Program-made: the position numbers and the translations under genes
Part shown: one piece after another, positions 32,818-38,893 of the stretch
How positions within the stretch are numbered: the first letter of the stretch is position 1
Layout: each line of letters begins with the position of its first letter
Notes under the pieces: generated by a model
Told to the model about the DNA's origin: nothing
What the model saw: only the letters and a program-made list of their open reading frames with translations
Database searches by the model: none
Assembly (NCBI GenBank): GCA_013151445.1
Contig: JAADIG010000019.1
Location: 1 to 38,893 of the forward strand
Reading direction: 5' to 3'
From: Actinomycetota bacterium
Lineage (GTDB): Bacteria; Actinomycetota; Acidimicrobiia; Spongiisociales; UBA5794
Length of the DNA stretch: 38,893 bases

Positions 32818-34125
32818 ATGAGCATCAATCCAAACGGCGAGATCGACGGTCGACGCGTCGTCGTTGTCGACGGACTCCGATCCCCGTTTCTCAAATCAGG
32901 AACCCAGTTTTCCAATGTCGGTGTGATCGACCTCGGCGCCACAGTCGTCGCCGAACTCATCCAACGCAGCAACCTCAACCAGGAAGACCTCGACGCAATC
33001 GTCTTCGGGGCGGTCGTCCCTGAAATCTCCGGTCCCAACATCGCCCGGGAAATCGGCCTATCGATCGGTTTGCCGTACTCCGTAGATGCTTTCTCGGTGT
33101 CGCGGGCATGTGCAACGAGCACCCAGTCGGTGGTGAGTGCGGCACAGCAGATCCTCACGGGCGACGCCGACGTCGTCATCGCTGGTGGCGCCGACACACT
33201 CTCACGTCCACCGATGACCTATCAGGACAACCTTGTCGACGCGATGATGCGGGCCAACGCCGCCAAAGACCTCCAATCCCGGGTCAAGGCATTCGCCAAG
33301 GTGCGACCGCGTGACCTGGCACCGAAACCACCCGCCATCGCGGAACGGACCACTGGCGAAACAATGGGCGAATCAGCCGAGAAGATGGCTCGGGAGAACG
33401 GCATCACCCGCGAGGCCCAGGATGCGTTTGCGTTGCGATCCCACGAGTACGCATCCACAGCATGGGAGAAGGGCATCTATGACAACGAGGTCATGAGCTT
33501 CCCCGTCGGACCGGAGTACAAAACGGTCGTCGCCCGCGACAACATCCCAAGACCTGATACGACGCTGGAGAAACTCGCCGGCCTCCGGCCAGTGTTCGAC
33601 CGGCGCTACGGCACCGTGACCGCCGGAAACTCATCCCCGCTCACCGATGGGGCGTCCGCCGTGATCCTGATGGAAGAACAAACCGCAAAACGACTCGGGT
33701 TCACGGCAAAGGCCACGATCCGTTCGTGGTCGTTTGCGTCGATCAACCCGGGATGGCAGCTTCTCATGGGTCCATCGTTCGCCACACCCAGGGCACTTGA
33801 CCGGGCGGGGATGACATTGAAGGATATCGACATCGTCGACATGCACGAGGCGTTCGCGGCGCAGATCCTGTCCAACGTGCAGGCGTTCGAATCGAAACAA
33901 TGGGCAAAGAAATATCTCGACCGAGACAGCGCGATCGGAGAGATCGACATGGACAGATTCAACATCTACGGCGGGTCTTTGTCTCTCGGTCATCCCTTTG
34001 GAGCGACCGGCACACGACAGGTACTCACGGTTGCCAACGAGCTCGATCGCCGCGGTAGCGGCACGGCGCTCATCACCCAATGTGCCGCCGGCGGTATCGG
34101 CGCAGCACTCGTGCTCGAGCGATAG
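32818..34125 (+). CDS. fadI: Acetyl-CoA C-acyltransferase (beta-oxidation thiolase)
   Basis: 435 residues. The acyl-accepting cysteine is Cys98 in VSRACATS, His392 is in LGHPFG, and the second catalytic cysteine is Cys422 in QCAAGGIG; DMHEAFAAQIL supplies the usual loop. The length and GHPFGATGTRQ fit the beta subunit of the trifunctional complex (FadI/HADHB type) rather than a biosynthetic thiolase. It cleaves 3-ketoacyl-CoA to acetyl-CoA and a shortened acyl-CoA. A GTGAGG ribosome site precedes ATG 32818, and the dyad GCTCC...GGAGC at 32773-32791 in the leader is a possible operator. It is followed at 8 bases by fadJ. Confidence 0.94.
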   Translation: MSINPNGEIDGRRVVVVDGLRSPFLKSGTQFSNVGVIDLGATVVAELIQRSNLNQEDLDAIVFGAVVPEISGPNIAREIGLSIGLPYSVDAFSVSRACATSTQSVVSAAQQILTGDADVVIAGGADTLSRPPMTYQDNLVDAMMRANAAKDLQSRVKAFAKVRPRDLAPKPPAIAERTTGETMGESAEKMARENGITREAQDAFALRSHEYASTAWEKGIYDNEVMSFPVGPEYKTVVARDNIPRPDTTLEKLAGLRPVFDRRYGTVTAGNSSPLTDGASAVILMEEQTAKRLGFTAKATIRSWSFASINPGWQLLMGPSFATPRALDRAGMTLKDIDIVDMHEAFAAQILSNVQAFESKQWAKKYLDRDSAIGEIDMDRFNIYGGSLSLGHPFGATGTRQVLTVANELDRRGSGTALITQCAAGGIGAALVLER

Positions 34126-34133
34126 GAGCGACC

Positions 34134-36308
34134 ATGGCTCAGCCAACGTATAAGAACTTCACGGTCACGGTCGACGATGGCGTCGCGACGGTGCTCATGG
34201 ACAAAGCCGATAGTCCGGTCAACTCGATCTCACCAGACTTCGCTGGTGAACTCGCCGAAATCATCGAGCGTGTCGAGACCGACGGTGACATCAAGGCATT
34301 GGTTATCGGGTCGTCGAAACGCAACAACTTTCTCGCCGGAGCCGACATTCCCTGGCTGTTCACCCTTGAAGATTCCTCCGACGCGCTCGAACTGATCACC
34401 GCTGGACAGGGCCTTTTCCAACGCATCGAAGATCTCCACGTGAAGCACGGTAAGCCGGTCGTGGCAGCGATCGACGGGGCGTGTCTCGGAGGTGGCTGTG
34501 AGCTCGCTCTGGCAGCCAGTATCCGCGTCGCAACCGACAACAAGAAAACACTGCTCGGACAACCCGAGGTGAAGATCGGCGTCATCCCCGGGGGCGGTGG
34601 AACCCAACGGCTCCCCAAACTCGTCGGCATCACCACGGCGCTGGATCTCATCCTCACCGGGAAGAATATCCGCCCACACAAGGCCCGCAAGATCGGGCTC
34701 GTGGACGAGGTGTGCCCGTCGGAAGTGCTCATGGCGGTCGCAACCAAGCGCGCCACGTCGGCGATTGGTACCAAAGCGAAGGGGCCATCGGGCCTCGAAC
34801 GACTCAAGGGTCTGCTCTCACCTCAGGCAATCCAACAGCTCGCGCTTGAGGAGACCCCGGTCGGGCGAAACCTGCTGTTCTCCAAGGCCGAAGAAAAGCT
34901 GCTCGCGACAACCGGGGGCAACTATCCCGCACCGGTTGCTGCCCTGCGCGCCATCCGAGTTGGGATCGAAGACGGGCCTGACGCCGGATACGCGGCCGAG
35001 GTCGAGGAGTTCTCGAAACTCGTGACCTCACCGGAGGCGAAGGCTCTCATGTCGGTGTTCTTTGCATCGACCGAGCTGAAGAAAGACACCGGCATCGACA
35101 CCGACGCACTCCCGCGCGACGTCCAGAACGTGGGTGTCCTTGGTGCGGGACTCATGGGCTCGGGGATCACGACGGTGAACACAGTCAAGGCCGGTGTCCG
35201 CACACGACTCAAAGATGTCTCGGACGAGGGTGTTGCCAAGGGACTGGCCTACGTCCGGCGGGTGCTCGACAAACAGGTGAAACGACGCTGGATCACCAAG
35301 GGCGAGGCCGACCGCGCCATGTTCAAGATCACCGGAACGACCGACTTCTCCGGTTTCGGAAACATCGATGTCGTCATCGAAGCAGTGTTCGAGGACCTCG
35401 ACCTGAAGCGCTCGATGGTCGCCGAGATCGAAGCGGTCACCCCTGACACGACGATCTTCGCAACCAACACGTCATCGATCCCGATCACCCAGATCGCGAA
35501 AGGTGCCAAACGTCCGGGGAACATCATCGGCATGCACTACTTCTCACCCGTTGAGAAGATGCCACTGCTCGAGGTGATCGTCACCGACGCCACCGAGGAT
35601 TGGGTAACTGCGACGTGTGTGGCGCTGGGCAAACGCCAGGGCCTCACCGTCATCGTGGTTAGTGACGGCACCGGGTTTTACACCACGCGTGTCCTGGCGC
35701 CGTATATGAATGAGGTCGGCCACCTGCTCGAAGAGGGGGTCGCGATCGAGGCGATCGACACCGCGATGGTTTCCTGGGGATTCCCCGTCGGCCCCATCAC
35801 CCTCACCGACGAGGTGGGGATCGATGTCGGTGCCAAGATCGGCAAGATCATGCACGCCGCCTTCGGGGATCGTCTCAAGCCGGTCGCGGGATACGAGACA
35901 TTGGTCAAGGACGGACGTTATGGCCGCAAGAACGGTCGCGGTTTCTACACCTACACGGACGGCAAAAAGGGCGGTGTCGACGAGTCCGTGTACAAGGTTC
36001 TCGGAACACCCGCACGCATCGACATGGACGCCGAAGAGATACAGCGCCGTCTCGGGCTGTTGTTTGTCAACGAGGCAGCACGCTGTCTTGAGGAGGGCAT
36101 CCTCCGCTCGGCCAGGGACGGCGATATCGGTGCGATCTTCGGACTCGGGTTTCCACCGTTCCGAGGCGGACCGTTCGCCCACATCGACCACGTCGGGGCG
36201 GCAGCAGTTGTCGAACAGCTCGACGAACTCGCCGCCGAACATGGCGACCGCTATCAACCGGCCCAGATCCTCCGCACCCACGCCGCAGACGGAACAACGT
36301 TCCGTTAA
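34134..36308 (+). CDS. fadJ: Multifunctional enoyl-CoA hydratase / 3-hydroxyacyl-CoA dehydrogenase
   Basis: 724 residues, the alpha subunit of the beta-oxidation complex. The hydratase half has GACLGGGCELAL with Glu123 and GQPEVKIG with Glu145, the usual catalytic pair, plus IPGGGGTQRLPKLVG. The dehydrogenase half starts at about 332 with VGVLGAGLMGSGI for NAD; its dyad is His468 in GMHYFSPVEKM and Glu480. The C-terminal domain ends in PAQILRTHAADGTTFR. ATG 34134 follows TAGGAGCG; an upstream in-frame ATG overlaps the thiolase. The stop TAA (36306-36308) directly abuts palindrome copy C. The last five codons, the stop and the start of the palindrome are repeated exactly at the right edge of the window. 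Confidence 0.96.
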   Translation: MAQPTYKNFTVTVDDGVATVLMDKADSPVNSISPDFAGELAEIIERVETDGDIKALVIGSSKRNNFLAGADIPWLFTLEDSSDALELITAGQGLFQRIEDLHVKHGKPVVAAIDGACLGGGCELALAASIRVATDNKKTLLGQPEVKIGVIPGGGGTQRLPKLVGITTALDLILTGKNIRPHKARKIGLVDEVCPSEVLMAVATKRATSAIGTKAKGPSGLERLKGLLSPQAIQQLALEETPVGRNLLFSKAEEKLLATTGGNYPAPVAALRAIRVGIEDGPDAGYAAEVEEFSKLVTSPEAKALMSVFFASTELKKDTGIDTDALPRDVQNVGVLGAGLMGSGITTVNTVKAGVRTRLKDVSDEGVAKGLAYVRRVLDKQVKRRWITKGEADRAMFKITGTTDFSGFGNIDVVIEAVFEDLDLKRSMVAEIEAVTPDTTIFATNTSSIPITQIAKGAKRPGNIIGMHYFSPVEKMPLLEVIVTDATEDWVTATCVALGKRQGLTVIVVSDGTGFYTTRVLAPYMNEVGHLLEEGVAIEAIDTAMVSWGFPVGPITLTDEVGIDVGAKIGKIMHAAFGDRLKPVAGYETLVKDGRYGRKNGRGFYTYTDGKKGGVDESVYKVLGTPARIDMDAEEIQRRLGLLFVNEAARCLEEGILRSARDGDIGAIFGLGFPPFRGGPFAHIDHVGAAAVVEQLDELAAEHGDRYQPAQILRTHAADGTTFR

Positions 36309-36331
36309 CCCCGTTCTTGTGACGTTTGCAG
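36291..36331 (+). repeat. 41-bp direct repeat, copy 1 (fadJ 3' end plus palindrome arm)
   Basis: Identical, base for base, to 38853-38893. It spans the last five codons and stop of fadJ and the left arm of palindrome copy C. The upstream 32 bases of the two copies are also alike but diverged (22 of 32 identical by my count). Confidence 0.92.
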
Positions 36332-36365
36332 GGAATAGTTCGGTCGAAACGTCACAAGAACGGGG
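36309..36365. repeat. Palindromic element copy C (after fadJ)
   Basis: Left arm CCCCGTTCTTGTGACGTTT (36309-36327) pairs perfectly with AAACGTCACAAGAACGGGG (36347-36365). The CCGTTC-to-GAACGG span is 53 bp, as in copies A and B, although the inner bases differ (GCAGGG in place of CGACGC). It starts one base after the fadJ stop, so it could serve as its terminator, but no T-tract follows. Confidence 0.9.
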
Positions 36366-36670
36366 TGGGATCGGATTCCCGCGCTGTTCGCGGAGTCGGG
36401 ACCATTGAGATATATGAGTGCTGGACTGCTCCAAGAGACGGCTTCGAGATCCTTCCGAACGACGGAACACAACGCGCTGGCAGACCACCGGAAGAAGCAC
36501 CGCGACCGGACGGCCGCCACTTTCGAACATCCGTTTCTCGTCGGTTAGTGTGACCAACATGAGGTCGTATCGAACCGATCAGGAATCTGGACCCGAGCCG
36601 TTCGAGTCGGCCAGGTCGTGGTGTGTACCAAACGAGATATCCCGGACGTAACCGTTCAAGGAGATGAGAA
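36366..36670. other. 305-base gap without a recognisable gene
   Basis: Short open frames exist on both strands, but none has a start with a ribosome site or recognisable sequence. A plus frame around 36600-36650 reads VGQVVVCTKRDIPDV, which looks protein-like and might be the decayed end of a lost gene. The 3' end holds AAGGAGATGAG, the ribosome site of the SDR at 36671. Confidence 0.5.
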
Positions 36671-37429
36671 GTGGCAAGTCGATTCACTGACAGCGTTGTT
36701 GTTGTCACCGGTGGCGGATCAGGAATCGGAGCTGCGACAAGTCGCCGGTTCGCAGCCGAAGGTGCAACGGTAGTCGTCGCTGACATCAGCGCCGATGCGG
36801 CAGCCGCTGTTGCTGCCGAGATAGAGGACAAGGGTGGTTCAGCGTTGCCGATCCGCTGTGATGTGTCCTCGGCGGCGGACTGGGCCGCAATGGCAGAACA
36901 TGTGGAATCGAGATTCGGTGGGCTGAACGTGGTCCATAACAACGCCGCAACCGTGACTATCAAACCTGCACACGAACTTGAGGAAGCGGAATGGGAGCGA
37001 CAAATCGGTGTCAACCTCACCAGCGTCTACCTGTCAGTGCGCGCATTCCTCCCTTCTCTCCGCCGCTCACGAGGTTGCATCGTCAATACGTCGTCAGTGC
37101 ACGCCATGCTTGGGTTTCCTGGTAGATCGGCATACGCTGCTTCAAAGGGAGGGATGGTATCGCTGACTCGTCAGCTTGCCGTCGACTACGGTCCCGAGGT
37201 CAGGGTCAATGCGGTACTGCCGGGTCCGATACTGACCCCTCCATGGAAAGCCGAGAGCGATGAGTACATCGACCTGACATTGCGGTCGACTCCTGCCGGC
37301 AGGTTAGGGACCCCCGCGGAGGTCGCAGCTGCAGTGTGTTTTCTTGCCTCCTCCGAAGCATCGTACATCTCCGGCGCGACGTTGCTCGTGGACGGTGGAT
37401 TCAGCGCTCAGAAGGATCCGACGCAATGA
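36671..37429 (+). CDS. Short-chain dehydrogenase, sugar- or polyol-type
   Basis: 252 residues starting at GTG, with AGGAGATGAG just upstream. TGGGSGIG (13-20) and Asp38 at the end of beta-2 indicate NAD. Ser141 or Ser142, Tyr155 and Lys159 form the active site (NTSSVHAMLGFPGRSAYAASKG lies at 139-160 as a region). NNAA replaces the usual NNAG. The C-terminus GATLLVDGGFSAQ is classical. Together with the lactonase 10 bases downstream, the likely role is oxidation of an aldose to its lactone, as in non-phosphorylating sugar pathways. That is inference from context; many SDRs of this look act on other alcohols. Confidence 0.83.
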   Translation: MASRFTDSVVVVTGGGSGIGAATSRRFAAEGATVVVADISADAAAAVAAEIEDKGGSALPIRCDVSSAADWAAMAEHVESRFGGLNVVHNNAATVTIKPAHELEEAEWERQIGVNLTSVYLSVRAFLPSLRRSRGCIVNTSSVHAMLGFPGRSAYAASKGGMVSLTRQLAVDYGPEVRVNAVLPGPILTPPWKAESDEYIDLTLRSTPAGRLGTPAEVAAAVCFLASSEASYISGATLLVDGGFSAQKDPTQ

Positions 37430-37439
37430 CGGGTGAACA

Positions 37440-38552
37440 GTGTGTGGAAACCGGGTATTCCGGAAGTCGCAGTACGTGAACGGGCGATCACTATACGTGG
37501 GGACGTACACCCGTCCAACCCCCGCGGGTTCGGGGAGGGCGAGCGGGTTGTATGTGTTCGCGTACGATGAGGCTTCCGGTGAGCTGTCGCTGACCCAGGA
37601 AATTCCTGAAATCGAGAATCCATCGTACGTGTGTGTTTCTCCGGACGGACGGTACCTCCATTGCGTGTGGGAGGTGCTCGAGTGGTCCGAAGGCCTCGTG
37701 AGTACGTACGCTATCGATGGTGCCGCGGGTTCTCTTTCCTACCTCGGAGTGCAAGGGTCGCGCGGTACTTTGACATGCTATGTGGCCATGGACTCGAGAT
37801 CTCGAGCGGCCTTCGCTTCCAACTATCTGTCAGGAAGCGTCACCATGTTCCCGGTCCATCCCGACGGTAGCCTCGCTGAGGCCGCGTCCGTCATACGGCA
37901 CGCGGGTTCGGGACCCGTCGAGGAAAGGCAGGAGGGTCCTCACGCCCACTGCACGGTCGTCGACCCAACCGACACCTACGTGTTCAGCGCTGATCTCGGA
38001 ACCGACACCATCTTCGGATACAGGATTGACTATGAGCAGGGTGCCATGATTCCACATTGCAGCCTCGCGCTACCACCCGGTTCAGGACCGCGTCATCTCG
38101 TGTTCACACCAGACGGTCGCCACTGTTTCATAGTCAACGAGCTCGCTTCGACGATCGCGGCGGCCAACTATGAGCCTGGCGACGGAACGCTTGCATTGAC
38201 GGACATATACCCCACCTTGCCAGACACCTTCAAGGGTACAAGCGAGGCCGCCGACATCCATGTGCACCCTTCCGGACGGTTTGTGTATAGCTCGAACCGC
38301 GGCCACGACTCGATCGTCATGTTCTCCGTGGATCAAGCAACGGGTCGGCTTGAAATGCTCGGGCACCGCAGCACCGAGGGCGCCTCGCCACGTAACTTCG
38401 CAATCTCACCAGATGGCCGGTATCTCCTCGTGGGGAACCAGGGAAGTGACTGCATTGTGACAATGCCGATCAACCAGGACACTGGGCTCCTAGGAACCAC
38501 TTCGTCGACAGTGTCCGTACCGACACCGGTCTGCCTCAAGTTCGGTAGATGA
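37440..38552 (+). CDS. Lactonase family protein (YbhE-type beta-propeller)
   Basis: About 370 residues from GTG 37440; GTG 37479 (before NGRSLYVGTYTRP) is an equally good start and fits family homology better. Seven-bladed propeller repeats are visible: LYVGTYTRP, GLYVFAYDEASGELSL, PSYVCVSPDGRYLHCV, PRHLVFTPDGRHCFIVNEL, DIHVHPSGRFVYSSNRGHDSIVMF and PRNFAISPDGRYLLVGNQGSD. These match 6-phosphogluconolactonase Pgl/YbhE and 3-carboxymuconate cyclase-like lactonases. Next to an SDR, hydrolysis of a sugar lactone is likely. No signal peptide is seen. There is no glucose-6-phosphate dehydrogenase beside it, so a pentose-phosphate role is less likely than a sugar-acid pathway. Confidence 0.85.
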   Translation: MCGNRVFRKSQYVNGRSLYVGTYTRPTPAGSGRASGLYVFAYDEASGELSLTQEIPEIENPSYVCVSPDGRYLHCVWEVLEWSEGLVSTYAIDGAAGSLSYLGVQGSRGTLTCYVAMDSRSRAAFASNYLSGSVTMFPVHPDGSLAEAASVIRHAGSGPVEERQEGPHAHCTVVDPTDTYVFSADLGTDTIFGYRIDYEQGAMIPHCSLALPPGSGPRHLVFTPDGRHCFIVNELASTIAAANYEPGDGTLALTDIYPTLPDTFKGTSEAADIHVHPSGRFVYSSNRGHDSIVMFSVDQATGRLEMLGHRSTEGASPRNFAISPDGRYLLVGNQGSDCIVTMPINQDTGLLGTTSSTVSVPTPVCLKFGR

Positions 38553-38593
38553 AGCGCGACATGAACGCCGCCGCTCTAGACGAGAGGATGCCG

Positions 38594-38850
38594 TCAGAAC
38601 GCCGGTTCCAAAAACGTGAGTCCTCCGGGGAGCACTGCGATCAAACCAGACCCGAAGCCGACTCCGATCGCACCTGCTTCGATGTAAGGCAGGGCATTCG
38701 ATTCCGCGATACCGCCGACGGCACTGCCAGCTCAGACGAATGTTGTGTCATCAGAGGAGACGATGCCTGCAATGCCTCTGCGAAAGCCGGTGGACCCGAG
38801 GCAGGACTGTTTGACACCGCCGACCCAGACCCTCCGCGACAACGCAGCGA
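38594..38850 (-). pseudogene. Decayed TIM-barrel aldolase-like frame (KDPG-aldolase-like C-terminus)
   Basis: On the minus strand, 38594-38731 encodes AGSAVGGIAESNALPYIEAG followed by AIGVGFGSGLIAVLPGG and a stop at 38594. GGI...NA..YI.AGA.GVGFGS is the C-terminal phosphate-binding pattern of 2-keto-3-deoxy-6-phosphogluconate aldolases (and more generally of phosphate-binding TIM barrels). An in-frame TGA at 38732-38734 (Trp by one change) interrupts it; the frame stays open upstream to about 38850 but loses resemblance. It therefore looks like a broken gene. Its convergence with an SDR and a lactonase fits a former sugar-acid catabolic cluster. The family call is tentative, and a sequencing error is possible near the contig end. 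Confidence 0.35.
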
Positions 38851-38870
38851 GTGGAACAACGTTCCGTTAA
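38821..38870 (+). pseudogene. Second fadJ 3' stub
   Basis: The frame ending at TAA 38868-38870 reads PTQTLRDNAASGTTFR, against PAQILRTHAADGTTFR at the end of fadJ: 11 of 16 residues match, the last five identical. Resemblance fades upstream of 38821, so only the extreme end of a fadJ-like gene is present. It may be a recombination scar or a chimeric contig end. Confidence 0.5.
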
Positions 38871-38893
38871 CCCCGTTCTTGTGACGTTTGCAG
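38853..38893 (+). repeat. 41-bp direct repeat, copy 2, with truncated palindrome (copy D)
   Basis: Exact match to 36291-36331, running to the last base of the window. From 38871 it is the left arm of the palindrome (CCCCGTTCTTGTGACGTTT) plus GCAG. The window ends inside the loop, so it cannot be seen whether the right arm follows. Confidence 0.9.

Noticed and set aside
1-38893. CRISPR array, tRNA, rRNA or conventional insertion sequence
   Set aside because: No regularly spaced repeats, no cloverleaf with a T-loop GGTTCRA core in a gap, and no transposase-like protein were seen.

Overview
The window reads as chromosomal DNA of a GC-rich actinobacterium, probably a member of the Acidimicrobiia or a close relative (inference from gene content, not a tree). 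Signs are an F420-type LLM oxidoreductase, an actinobacterial heme-oxygenase homologue of the MhuD type, a DUF5684 membrane protein, a LigC-like DNA ligase beside a LigD-type polymerase, frequent GTG starts, and many genes with a TANNNT box only 6-8 bases before the start codon, as expected for leaderless transcripts.

Layout. 1-1715 is the 5' part of a large secreted lipoprotein running off the left edge. 1751-1808 is a perfect 58-bp palindrome, followed by a YdfG-type dehydrogenase, a heme-degrading monooxygenase and a small lipoprotein. From 12454 down to 3642 lies a long leftward run: metX, murI, adenosine deaminase, proC, proline dehydrogenase, a TPM-domain membrane protein, pspA and fhs. 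A flavin-fold protein and a large molybdopterin oxidoreductase follow (12674-15488). 15526-16574 holds an AbiEi-DUF559 nuclease-like gene bracketed by two copies of a 53-bp palindromic element. 16586-21359 carries an acyl-CoA dehydrogenase with a divergent TetR regulator, a small membrane protein, an HSD10-like dehydrogenase and an LLM oxidoreductase. 21370-26720 carries a UvrD-like helicase, a hotdog thioesterase, an enoyl-CoA isomerase-like protein, a soluble GAF histidine kinase and a GNAT enzyme. 26762-29486 is a DNA-repair group (polymerase, HAD phosphatase, ligase). 29544-32738 has an ABC exporter, a cell-wall amidase and a conserved unknown. 32818-36308 is the FadI-FadJ beta-oxidation operon. 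36309-38893 holds another copy of the palindrome, an SDR, a lactonase, a decayed aldolase-like reading frame and, at the very right edge, a second FadJ 3' stub followed by the start of the same palindrome.

Themes. Fatty-acid oxidation is spread over acyl-CoA dehydrogenase, isomerase, HSD10-like SDR, thiolase and FadJ. One-carbon, methionine and proline metabolism occupy the left third. The most unusual structure is a family of dispersed palindromes of nearly constant length with CCGTTC...GAACGG ends. Two copies lie in divergent promoter regions, where a terminator makes no sense; two flank a predicted nuclease gene and one supplies its last codons; one marks a 41-bp duplication that includes the end of fadJ. 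I propose that these are copies of a REP-like or MITE-like element, possibly linked to the AbiEi-DUF559 protein. I saw no tRNA, rRNA, CRISPR array or conventional transposase.
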